A stretch of 64,000 nucleotides of DNA from Stagonosporopsis chrysanthemi. Its lineage: Eukaryota; Ascomycota; Dothideomycetes; Pleosporales; Didymellaceae. Positions within the stretch are counted from its first letter, which is position 1. Each line of letters begins with the position of its first letter. The notes below the pieces were generated by a model. That model made no database searches. It was not told the origin of the DNA and saw only the letters and a list, made by a program, of their open reading frames with translations. Below are positions 1 through 12,300 of the stretch, piece after piece. A program made the position numbers and the translations under genes. The stretch spans positions 1 to 64,000 of the forward strand of contig JAFISE010000139.1 in the NCBI GenBank assembly GCA_022560025.1. Direction: 5' to 3'.

Positions 1-112
1 TCCACTGGATTATCTTCTCGTCTACTCGCCTCTTCCGCAGGTCGTGGAGCAGGCGGACATGCGAGACGTTATCGAAGGCGCCAGAGACGTCGAGTAGCAG
101 GATGCGTTTCAT
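1..112 (-). mobile_element. Truncated non-LTR retrotransposon, reverse transcriptase fragment
   Basis: Read on the minus strand from about 112 down to 1, the DNA encodes roughly 37 residues without a stop, including LLLDVSGAFDNVSHVRLLHD followed by LRKRRVDEKIIQW. This is the part of a LINE-type reverse transcriptase palm that carries the first catalytic aspartate (the D of LLLDVSGAFD), as found in fungal Tad1/I-like elements. The reading frame runs off the window start, so the rest of the element, if present, lies outside. Upstream of the fragment (above about 113) no further RT similarity is visible, so the element starts abruptly inside the domain, which fits the 5' truncation common for LINEs. 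It is too short for the family to be placed precisely. Confidence 0.75.
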
Positions 113-3100
113 CTTGCGTCACTGACGCCTAAGCCGGGTCGTCTATATATATAATCAGCATTTTAGCGAGTGATCGTCTTGGAATTCTGCAACCAAGCTT
201 TCGACTAGCGTTAGCGTGCGATCACGTGGAAGTAATGCACGTGCCCAGTTCCTTGTTGATGTCTATTACCGCTTCATTGCCAGTACATGTGGCAGGACAT
301 AAGGATAATGTGCGTTCGAGCGTTGTTGAGTCGACCCAAGGTCATTCCAAAGTCCCACATCCTCCCGTGCAGGCAGTTGAGGTGTTCGAACTCATTGCAC
401 AGTTTAGTCGATCACTTATGGTCGGCGACTGTTGATGCAATGTGCTCTTGGTTGTCATGGAGGTCAGGGGAGCCCGCGGAAGCTGTCAAATCAAGCTAGT
501 CGCTGACTGGTGGTTGAGGCTGTTGGGAGTTTTGTCACGGGACGTCCAGCATCCGAACCTTGATCGTGCAGCGTCTGCCCGGCGCATAATCTACACGAAG
601 GCTTCCAAGTCTTTCATGATGCAACAGCACTTCGGCGGGAAGTGCGGCGTCTAGCGGCACAGCGCGAAACTCAGGCTACCTGAAGAATGTGACAGCTTGC
701 TATGATCGGCATGTTAAGCAGCATTCAATTCTCCAGGCTCCAATCGAATGCGTGCAAGTGTCAGTGGCTGGAGTCGGGCTAAGTAAGATTCTGGTTTTGG
801 TTTTGCCCACGCTCACAGCCAGCCCTAAACGTCGATCTTCAGCGAAAACGATGCTCTCGAAGTGGGAGATTCCCAATAAGGCTCCGCCCCGGCAATAATT
901 TCTAAATTCATATTTGCGCTCTGTGCTGGATCATTGGGGATCAGGGAGCGCGCATATCCGGATCATCCTGAAGAGGCAGGACAAGCCTTACTGTGCAAAC
1001 GTCCCGCTTGTAACGATCGTTGCGGCACTAGAACATGGGAAAGTAGGCAGTGGGTATTCTCGAAATTGACGATGATTGTTGTTGAAACAATGCCATATGT
1101 GTCGGCCTGCTAGTGCAAACTCTACATCCCAGAAGCGGGAATATATTGTTTCACGTTCCTGACATCCGAGTCGACAATATAGTGTACTCTGAATTGATTG
1201 CTGTCCATTGCAATAACTCCCCTGGAAGACACGGCATGGAGCTTTCGGAAACCCTCCGTCTATCTAATAAGCGTCCTTTCCCGCACAATTTGTGGTAGGC
1301 GGCACTACCAGCCGTGGCTACAAGCCCCCAACATCATCGTGAGCCGTTGCTGATGCTACACCAATGCAAGCGGGCGGCGATGTCTTTGGCTGACTGTGGC
1401 ATACTGGGCCACACGATGTGTTCCAAGATTTATCGCAATGGCTCTGCATTATCTCTATCTTGAATCTCATGTATCGCGGGCGCTTACTCGATCAAAGTTC
1501 CAAATGGCTCGAGACGCAGAAGGCTGACGATGGTACTCACTGCAAGCCGCCTTGCATAGTTGATGACGCTTGCAATGGTAGTTGGTGCAAGTACTGTGGC
1601 GGCGCAATTTTGCACCCAGAAAGCCCCAGTCCTGGTTGTAAGGACGGAGCCTTCGCGTCTGCGCAGCTACGATGCGCGAGGACCCAATGCAGTAAATGAC
1701 GATATACACGATCGCGAAGAATGTCTCCGTGAGGAACAACCAACGCTGATCACCACCTCTTCCTGGCGCGAAAGCTCAGAGGAGAGCTGAAATGAAAGAT
1801 TACCCTGTTCTGTCGAAAGCCCTCCGATAAGACCTGCATTGACGACGTGATAGGCTGATGCCGAAGAGGAGTGAGTGGAATCAAGAAGCTTCAATTGGAT
1901 TGCGGACGCTGGGCGCCTGTCACCTTGCACCGTTCACAAGAAAGCTAAAAGCGCTGGCGATCGGCCTTTCCGCTCATGATGCTCCCGATATGACTGTGAT
2001 CGACTCCGCACAGGGATACTAAATCCTCCGCAATAACGCGATTGGGCGGGGCAAGGGGCGGAGATGCTGTCTGTTCGCTTGATGCCGAGAATCCCGCTGC
2101 TGCGGAGAAAAGAGGCCTGCAGTTGTCAGACTTGCATGTGGGCGTTTTCTAAGGCGCAATCTCACGACACCCGGTTCCCCTCCGGAAAGCACGTTGCTGA
2201 CTTCAGAGTTGAGTCGAAACTCTTCACCGATGGGCTGATTGCTTATGATAAGAACATCTAGTCTTTACCGGTGGAGCCTCATACGAGAGAGCTGACAGCA
2301 TCATTCCAGAGCATTCTTACATCCATGAGTTTCAGCGATCATGCAGGGCTACTGTAGGATTGTATTGGTGGCTGCCCGCCTAAGGCTGATGTGAGGGTCT
2401 AGGTTCACATAAGGTAAAGTGCAAGGACACTACACTGTCTAGGATTGACTCCTCAGACTGATCGACACCATTGTGCATGCCAAAGTGGGCGCGCATTCGA
2501 GATACTTCATTCTCCATATTATGGAATGTATGCTGCGCTGTCCCAGAAGGATTCCAGCCTACTGCACAAAGCACGATGCTCTACTCTGGCCTACAAGGAA
2601 ACGCGGAATTATCATGCACTTGCCTTCCAAACGGGAAGTGCATGCGCTGAAATCCTTTGAATGCATGCCGCGCTGCGAAGCTGGCACCACATGCTCTTCG
2701 TGCCTCGTCGTAAGAGGGACTCCATGCGGTAATCACCTGCAGACATGTAGTGCGCTACGTCGCGACCTCCCAGCGACGACAGGACTGATTAGGAGCAAGG
2801 TATTCAATCAGCATGCAGTTCTCTGTGCAGCGTGTGGTTTCAAATCGTAGATTGGTACTGCGATATTCCGGCTATCTAGATTTTCTGACTCCTCACATGT
2901 AGCTGTAATCTGCACATCCTCGATGCGATGAAGGTCGAAGAATGCCTGCTAGTGGCGTCGCAAAACCGAACCATGCCTGCAAGCAGGGTCATATAGTGGA
3001 ACCCATCAGGTCATTCTTTGTCAAAGCACAACTGCAGTCGCTGGCGCTGCTCGATGTCATTCATCTCACTGTAAGCGTGGAAGCTCCCGTACTAGCCGCC

Positions 3101-6100
3101 GCTAGCACCCTTGACAGCGGATGCTTAGCTACCAGGTGGCGCTCTGAGCAAATGCTACGAGCATTGAGATCTGGCTGCGATGTTCAGGATATAGCGATTG
3201 CAGAGTCTTCAGGCGTGGCATGGGTCATAGTGAGGCATGAGTCTGACAAGGAGCCTGGGAGGCGGCAATGCGGTGACCCTCTTCTAGGCACATGAAGCCT
3301 CACAGCAGCGACGACTGAAAACCAACGCAGGCGGCCAGCTCATCGCCACAAAATCATCGGTGACGAAGAAGTTGAAAACTGGGTCGCATTATGTGTTATT
3401 CTGTTCTCACTGGGGACCTGTATCGCGCTGACCCGCTCGCACCATGCTCAGTCAGCTCAACACCTGCTTGATTCTGTCTTCAGGATTTTCTTGGGACGAC
3501 AACATGGACGAGACCTTCGTGCGTTGTATACAGCGCCACAGTTGAGCTACAATGATGGGAGCCATCACGCCACCAGAAACAACCCTTCCTGTGCACTCGG
3601 TACACACTCGGTACATCAGGAGGACACATCGGCGTCATGATTCATCCGACTTGAACACAATGTCAATGTACGACGGTATACAACTGTTCTGTAAATTATT
3701 GCATCGGCTAACCTTATGTTGGTAATCAGCTTACAGGTTCACCAGCATGGACGAACGCAGCGACCGCATTCAAATCACCGTCCAAGCTACTAAGCGGCCT
3801 GGCACACGCGTCAGAAAGGAGCTGGAAGCAAGGATCTGGCAGAGTCTGGGTGTCAATGTTACCAGTCGACTATGCAGTGCGACTCACGTTCTGCAGCCGC
3901 TCCAGAGCTCCGGCCATGTTGTGCCGACACACCCCAGCAACCGCCAAATATCCTTGATCATGCTGTAATCCAAACATCGTGGCACCGTTTGTCGGAGACA
4001 GTCTCAAAATCTACATGCAACTAACTCGAGCCAAGCAGGTACTCCCGTTAGGCGGATTCATCTGACCTTCAAGCCGCCCCCGGTGGATCATAGATTCGAT
4101 TCCCGAGCCGTCAAATATCCGGATCGTTGTCTAGTGTTATGAGCAGACTACTATGGAAAGTCAAGATGTTCACGCTCGAGGCTGCCCGGAGAGCAACGCC
4201 AGATTGCTCCACTGATGCTCCATGCAGAAGGAATGCAGAAGTATCGTTCGTGAAAAATACAATAAGCAGGGACCCTGCATGAGTGACTTGGTTCTTGGGG
4301 ATCTCAAGACGACAGCGTGCCGACGACGCGAGAATCCGCTGTCAAAAGTTGCTGCTACCGCTCGTGCAACTCCGTCGTTACGCAGTGTAACGGGCTAGAT
4401 TATGCACCGCGAGATCTGATGCGTCAAGCCAACTTAAGACTCCGCGTGGCTTCATGTTGCACTGAAAGCTCACATGGCTCTCCTTCCACCACGCAAGATG
4501 TCCCACGCATGTGGTCAGAAGCGTGATTTATTACCGCTACCGACAGTTGCGGGGATTGATGGTAGTACAAGATCGTAAATCATCGATTACCTTACGATAA
4601 CATATGAGCCCTGAAGTATATCCATTGGCCTAAAAAGGAAATCAATGTGTTACAACTCTTTCGAATTTGGCCGTTTTGCCGTATCCGCTGAAGATGCGGT
4701 GAAGTGCCGTCATGTCGTCATGGAAGACGATTTGACGAGAACGCTGTAACCACCGTCTACTTGGATGCAGTCGCGATCTGTTGTTGCAGGTAACATTGCG
4801 TAGCTGCGACCAGCTACGGCGAATGTGCTGACTCTAGATATGCATAGACACTGCAAATGTGCCGACTAAAAATAATCGCATGAGCTGTTGAACCCGTTTC
4901 CATTGTTCATGAGCTGAAGAAAGAAGCTCAAGGACTACATTCGGGCCGCTGTTGATTCTTTGCAATAGAGTATGCGTTTGGAGGCTTCACTCGCTGGGTT
5001 AGTTGGGGTTAGGGGTCTGCTCTATCTGTCTCGCTCCCATCTGCATGCAAACCGGCATTTCTGGCATGCTAAGGACCGATCTGAACCCTGTTCTCAGATT
5101 ATGTAGCCGTCATCCAGGATATCGGCATGTTGTGCACATTGAGAAGGCCAGGTCTGCTACCATGGTGTTGGTTCTGCCCGCGGAAATCGGTGTGCCAGCC
5201 TTGGTGGTAAAGGAGGCACTGTGCAACGGTGCTTGTGAAGAGCCCGTCATACATGAACGAGACATCATCCAGACAATCAAACTTGTGAAGTGCGGTCTGT
5301 CGCCGGCATGATTCGATTCACCGACAGAGTCTGGTCCGTCAACAGCCATGTCGTTTCCTTTCGCACCAACTGTGACAGCTCGAAACTAGACTGGCACATG
5401 CATGGCACCTATCTCTTCGTTCTCTAGGCAGTTTGGCGAGTAAATCATCAAGTGTTATAATACCGTCATTGATTGCTGGCTTTGAGGCCGGTGCCGTCCT
5501 CCGCGGACCATCCGGCCAAGCGGTGGTATCAGCTGTGCGCCAGCCACTCGTAGACTAATGACCTCGGCCACTTCTGTTGGACTTGAGTTGACAAGCGGCA
5601 GAAGACTCCTACTTGCTCTAGAAATGTATTTTAACTTTGGCTTTTTGTCGTTGTAAAGGCGAGAAGAAGTCGTTTCGGATGTCCTTCAGCCCCTGCCGAA
5701 CGTGCGGAAGCATTGAAATAGCCCTGAAACCAAACAATAGACGCGCGTGGGATTTCGCAAGCAAGCGTGGAGGCTCCAAACAATGGCCTTGCACACGGGC
5801 GGGGCTTCGCGTTCGACGGTTCTGGGTGATTGCGGTACGGCTATCCGCTAGTGCCCAACCCCGGCCCCTGCACGCTAACTGTATCACCGGCGCCAGGAGA
5901 TCATGTCAAGACCCCACCGTTATAGGTAGTTCGGCAAAGCGGTGCATTGGGATAGTGCTGGCATTCAACGGTTCCCTGAGTACATTGTCAGCACTACACA
6001 TGTTGCTCAGATTCAAATCACGATCTTAGCGTCGATCTACTTTTGCAGATACCATGCGACAAAACTCTGGCGATTTTGTGCGCGAATTTCCATGCATGTC

Positions 6101-9100
6101 AAGCGCGAACGTCTCGAAGGAGAAGTAAGGACACCACATTCACCCAAGCGCCCTGCGTTGCTCCAGTCCACCATTCGAATGGCCAAAAGCATCCATCAGA
6201 CCACACAAGCATCCCTTCATGTACTGGAGCTACATGTGGTATGCACGTGCAACAATCGAGCTGTCAGTGTGCCAGTGGACATCGGACGGAAGACCTTGCC
6301 AATGACATGTACTTGGACTCTCTGGGAGCCTTTTGGTGTGTTCAGCAACACTGAATCGGACCGCCCCCCACTGTCGCATACCAATCGATCGCTCCCTGCT
6401 TCACTGTTGAAGCGAAATTGCTGTCAATGACGATGACGTAGCACTTACAAAGTCATCGCTTACAGCCTGGTGGAGATGGACATCAAATGTCCCTGCAAGT
6501 GGACGGAGATCCAACCCGATTGTCTAACGAACAAGTGGACCTGTACGATAACGGGGTTTCCGCTGAGATCTCGCCTAGCATGCACGACAGGGTTCAGATT
6601 AGGTGCAGAGTAGGATTCGCTGCGGGCCTGGGAAGGCCTTGGGGTATATCGAGCTGGAAGGACTGACCGAGCCGTGGTGGATCACCATCTTGAAGATTGT
6701 GTAAGACCGACATCTACGATACTAGCGTGCTGCAACCCCATGTCTTGGATCTATTGGATCTGTCTGTGCAAGGCAAGGCTGTCCTCTCAGGGACATGCCA
6801 TGCAGTGAGAAGTTGGATCTGTTGGGCTACAGGCGATCTGGGTCAGCGGGGCCGACACTGAAGACGTCGTTGTAGTTCGAGAAAGGTTCCTTGATCTCAA
6901 CACTGCCTGGCTTACATGAATCTGTTGCTTGCGTCAGTGTCTACGAGCTTTCCACTATCGCGCAGGGCCGTAGAGCCCCTGGTGTACTCACGTCGATTGC
7001 TTGACAAGGGAGACTGTAGGGATTCGACATGAACTGAGATATGGGCCTCGCCTAAAATTGTGACCATGGGTACTTCGCAGCATTGTGCAGCATTGATGTT
7101 GGAGCCTGCTGACTCTTTGTAACCTTCGTGAAATCCGACATCACGAAATTATACTTCGAGTCATTGAGACTTTATATGAGAATGCGACATGATTGCGTGC
7201 AAGAACGAGAACGAGACCGACGAGCAGATGAAACCGCTTCTACTTGAAAGAACTATTCCAGGGCCTCTTGTGTCCTTGTTTCCTTGTTTCCCTGTTTCTT
7301 TCCTGGAGCAAGTTTCGAGTTTTTTTGGTACCTGAGCTCGCACCAGCACACGACTCGCGATGCCACTGGCGGACACAGGGGAGTTGGAGACGCCCGACGG
7401 CAATGGTTGTTCGGCTAAGGGGCAGCATTTCGCTTAGTGTCGAGCAGGGGGGCACGGACAGACGCTAGGAAGCGCCGAAACATTTTTCCACTTTGACATC
7501 TTGAAGTTGCATCTTCGGCTTGGGGAGCCGCAATTCCCACTGACGTGAACGACCTCCATAGCACATGCTCGTCTATTAACGCCATTGCGAACACGTTGGT
7601 CAGCATCATATCTGCATACTGGCGAGCTGAATGCTAGCGGCAAATGCGACTATGTTGGACAAGGCAGTCTGGATGTAACTGGACCCGAGTCTGTTCAAGC
7701 TTGCAAACCGTTCGTTTGAGGGCTGAATCAAGCCTTGTGAGGAGCTACACACGGACGGACACAGTCAGGGTCTCAGCGGTGGCAGCACACTTTGCTCACC
7801 TTGAGCCATGTTAAGCTGCGCACCGCCCTTTTATCCGCGGTTGTAACTAAGCTCGTGTTTTCGGACGTTGGGGGAATCCCGCAAACGCTGATCACTGCAA
7901 CAGAGCGAAGATCTTCAGCCTTTCGATACTGCCAGAGTCCGCGACGGTACCTGTGTAGCGGAATTGGATCGATAGAACGCTACGTTTGGGTTTGAGGATG
8001 CCGTGACGGCGCTCCATAATTGGTGCACGTGGAGTAGTGCTGCGCGAGCAAGCACTCGCCCAACACCACTACCATACTATTTGACGACGATCCATCGAGC
8101 CGGAGAAACTAAGCCTGATTGTGTTTGATATCTTCCAGGATGGTCTGCGGTTCTCAGCTATACCGGGAGCGGGCTGTGCTGTCTGCATCGTGCAGGCTCT
8201 CATCAGCAGTGAAGCATTCTGACAAACCTGGTTCCGAGCGGGGTCTCCAAGAAGCTTGTTACTGCGCCTTATACCAGGTGGCGCTTCGGATACCTCTTGT
8301 GCATTCTGCACGCTTACTGAGATCATGAACGGTGGTGATCCGTGGTGGTAGTCTCAGATGCTTGGCATGTGGGCCTCTACGAAAGATTATGCATCCGCAA
8401 TAAGACCACAATCGGGCACGCGAAGTCACGGATACCAATGACGAGCTCAAGAACGCTTCGTTCGAGCGTCTGGAACTCTGTGCTACCGGATCGCTTCAAT
8501 TGCCACGCACTGAAAGCTCGCCTGGCACGACATGCCATATGCAGTTCACAGGAGCAGAGCAATTACGGTTTTTTCGGCCTCACGATTATCCATCCATGTG
8601 TTTGACACAGGGTCCATGCTTTTGGACGCCTAGCAAATGCTGTAATTGACAGCAACAACACACGGCCTCCCTGCCCACCCCGGCTTACATGAGGGGATCC
8701 GGTAGAATTAGCCCCGACTTTGAGACAGCGCCTCGCTATCGAGGTCCCCACGTCTCACCTTTCCTATCGTCTGTGACGCATTGGCTCGATACATCAGCGG
8801 CTGCCATACAGGCCTAGTATGCACCAGCTATCAATAGGCGTGAAGCTTACTCGGACGTATACCCGGTCGCTGCACGCCATCGCCTCTCGGGATTATGGCG
8901 GCACCATCCAGAAAGAGGCATAGGCTGCGCTTCAGTCTGGTCTTCGCGTCAATATGTTGCTGCAGTACATCGTTCCGCAGTACATGGCCCCGTATCTGTG
9001 TTGTCACAGACCCGGTGCCGAAGCGCTTGTCATCGTGCGATCCAAGCATAGACCACACACGAATCTCTCATACACTACTACCCAGAGTGATCATCCGCAT

Positions 9101-9200
9101 ATAAGGCTACCGTCAATCCCCCAAGAATCATTCGCAACCAACGCTTCTCACCCAGTCCTTCGGGCCTCCTTTTAAACGACCCTTACTGCCCCCTCGCCGA
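113..9200. other. Gene desert, no supported gene
   Basis: About 9 kb in which all six frames are interrupted often. The longest open stretches (for example 2473-2850, 2942-3295, 5637-6029 and 5942-6430) give peptides of no recognisable family and lack plausible codon bias. The base composition looks balanced, not AT-rich, so this does not look like recently RIP-mutated repeat DNA. A pyrimidine-rich run of TCCTTGTTT-type units lies near 7268-7302. I see no tRNA, rRNA or transposon ends. It may be old, decayed intergenic DNA or contain a non-coding transcript that cannot be seen by reading alone. Confidence 0.6.
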
Positions 9201-9383
9201 GAGGTTCTGAACACCGCTACCTACAATTACTCTTCGTTGATATACGGCACTGACCCCGCCGTTCGAAGCTTCATTTGTAGACTCAACCTATCGTCTTCCA
9301 GCAAGACTCTTTCACCAAAGGCACTGACCCCGCCTTCTTTCCCTTTCGATAGTTTCTATTTACCCTGACCCAAAAACGCCATC
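9090..9383 (+). promoter_or_regulatory. Probable promoter and 5' leader of the PKS gene
   Basis: A TATA-like CATATAAGG lies near 9098, about 285 bp before the PKS start codon. It is followed by pyrimidine-rich, weakly structured DNA typical of fungal leaders. The start codon at 9384 sits in the favourable context CCATCATGA. A 15-bp direct repeat is contained in this interval (listed separately). The transcription start is not known, so the split between promoter and leader is inferred. Confidence 0.4.
9246..9334 (+). repeat. 15-bp direct repeat in the PKS upstream region
   Basis: GGCACTGACCCCGCC occurs exactly at 9246-9260 and again at 9320-9334, 74 bp apart start to start and both within 140 bp of the PKS start codon. 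An exact 15-mer duplicated at this distance is unlikely by chance. It could be a duplicated regulator binding site or a small local duplication. Confidence 0.7.
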
Positions 9384-12300
9384 ATGAACGTCCTCATCTT
9401 CGGAGATCAGACCGCTGATCAGTTCCCCCTTCTCAAGAAAGTTGCTACATGGAGAAACAACGCTACACTCACAACCTTCCTCGACCGCGCCAGTGTCATT
9501 CTTCGCGAAGAAGTACAGAAGCTGTCCAAGACACAACGGGACCAGATTCCTGATTTCCTCACCACGTGGGATCTCATCAATGCCTACTACACCGAGGGCA
9601 AGAAGATTCCTCAGCTCGAGAGCTGCATGGTCACACTTTCGCAACTTGCACACTTTATTGGATACTACGGCGAGAACCCAAAGGACCTTCCGAACCCTGC
9701 CAACACTCGTTTCGTCGGTCTCTGCACTGGTTCCATTGCAGCCTCAGTGGTAGCGTCCGCACGGTCCATCAGCGAGCTTCTTCCCTTGGCGACAGAAGCC
9801 GTTCGTGTCGCCTTCCGTGCTGGTACCTGCGTTGGCGCGGCCAAGGATGCGCTTACGCTGCCTGCCGAAGCCAAGGAAAGCTGGTCGACTATTGTCACAG
9901 GTATTTCTGAGAGTGCGGCGAACAAAGCACTGTCGTCGTTTCATGACGAGCGACGGATACCAGCTTCGGCGCGCGCTTATGTTAGCGCGGTTAGCACCAT
10001 GGCTCTAACCATCAGTGGCCCACCATCCACAACGAAACGCCTATTTCAGGAGATCGACGCCTTTAGAAACAACACCCGCGTACCGATCCCTGTATACGCA
10101 CCTTACCATGCCTCGCATCTTCATGTGCAAGCCGACATCGACCGCATTCTGGACAGTGAGGCCACCAGGCACTTCCAGCAGTTTCGACCCCTGGCGCTGA
10201 TCCACTCCGCGTCCAGCGGCAAGTGTCAGACTGCGACCAGCACTCTTGACTTGATGCGCAATGCGCTTGCCGATATGCTCCTCGAGCCTGTACGCTGGGA
10301 CAGCCTGCTTGGTGAAGTAGTCTCTCAGGTGACTGGTACTGGCAGCGCAGATTGCTCTGTTGCTGCTATTGGTGTAACCAACGTTGCCAACAGCCTTGCT
10401 TCTGCTTTCAAGGCTGGTGGTCTGTCGCAGACCACTGTGCGCGACCACACTACCTGGGTCCAAACTGAGAATGCCACTCGTGGTCGCACCCAGAACGATA
10501 AAATTGCCATTGTTGGTATGTCTGGTCGCTTCCCTGGTGCGGCCACCCCTGAGGCACTCTGGGAGCTTCTTGAGAAGGGCCTCGATGTCCACCGCGAGGT
10601 TCCATCTGACCGCTTTGATGCGCAAGCTCACTGCGATCCCTCTGGCAAGGGCAAGAACAAGAGCCATACTCCCTATGGCTGCTTCATCGACGAGCCTGGT
10701 CTATTCGATCCTCGCTTCTTCAACATGTCGCCACGTGAGGCTGCCCAGACTGACCCCATGGGCCGTCTCGCGTTAACTACTGCCTTCGAGGCGCTCGAAA
10801 TGTCTGGCTACGTTCCCAACCGCACACCTTCTACCAAGCTGAATCGTATCGGCACCTTCTACGGTCAGACATCCGATGACTGGCGTGAAATTAATGCATC
10901 TGAGAACATCGACACCTACTTCATCACTGGTGGTGTACGTGCCTTCGCTCCTGGACGCATCAACTACTACTTTAAATTCTCTGGCCCATCCTATAGCATC
11001 GACACCGCCTGCTCGTCTTCCCTCGCTGCTATTCAATTGGCCTGCACTTCGCTTTGGGCTGGTGACTGTGACACTGCATGCGCCGGCGGTCTCAACGTCT
11101 TGACCAACCCTGATATCTTCTCAGGTCTCAGCAAGGGCCAGTTCTTGTCCAAGACTGGTAGCTGCAAGACCTACGACAACGACGCTGACGGCTACTGCCG
11201 TGGTGATGGATGCGGATCAGTCGTACTGAAGCGCTACGAAGATGCTATTGCCGACAAGGATAACATCCTTGGTTGCATCTTGGGCGCCGCCACGAACCAC
11301 AGCGCAGAAGCTGTCTCTATCACCCACCCGCACGCAGGTGCTCAGGAGTATCTTTACAGCAAGGTTCTTGCCAATGCCGGTGTCGATGCTCACGACATCA
11401 GCTACGTTGAGATGCACGGAACTGGTACTCAGGCTGGTGACGGCATCGAGATGACTTCGGTTACCAACGTGTTCGCTCCTCGCCACCGCCAGCGTCGCCC
11501 CGAACAAACCCTCAATCTTGGTGCTATCAAGGCTAATATCGGACATGGTGAAGCCGCGTCGGGCATCAACTCTCTAATCAAGGTTCTGTTAATGATGCAG
11601 AAGAACGCAATCCCCGCCAATGTCGGTATCAAGGGAGTGATTAACAAGACCTTCCCTAAGGATCTTGCTCAGCGAAACGTTCACATTCCCACTACCCAGG
11701 TCGCACTCCCGCGCAATGGCGCCGAGAAGCGCAGGCTCTTCCTGAATAACTTCTCTGCCGCTGGCGGAAATACTGCTATTCTGCTGGAGGACGGCCCTCT
11801 CCGAGAGGCACCCAAGGCAACTGATCCCCGCACCATGCACACCGTCACTGTTACTGCCAGGTCTATTGCCTCGCTGAAGAGGAACATTAACAATGTCATC
11901 GAGTTCCTTAATGAGAACCCGGAGACGACCCTTCCCAGCTTGGCTTACACCACTACTGCTCGACGCATCCAGCACAACTATCGCGTTGCTATCTCCGTCG
12001 ACGAAATGTCGAAGGTGAAGGATGCTCTCCAAGCTCAGCTCAAGGACTCGTATAATCCTCTCCCCATGGTCCCGACCAAGACAGCTTTCACGTTTACTGG
12101 CCAAGGCTCGCAGTACACTGGTCTGGGCCAGAAGCTATACGAAGATCTTCAGTCTTTCAAGGCAGACATCGATCAGCTCAACAACATCGCACGCCTGCAC
12201 GAACTGCCATCCTTCCTACCCCTGCTCACAGGTACCGATGTGGCCACGCTCTCGCCGGTCGTTGTCCAACTTGGTATGGCTTGCATTCAGATCGCTCTTG

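Noticed and set aside
4050..4113. tRNA-like stretch with ATTCGATTCCC near a GGCGG and CCGTC pair
   Set aside because: The acceptor pairing is partial, the T-stem does not pair, and no A-box/D-arm is present.
5637..6430. Two overlapping open frames of 130 and 162 codons in the desert
   Set aside because: They show no recognisable family, no sensible codon bias, and lie in different frames without splice links.
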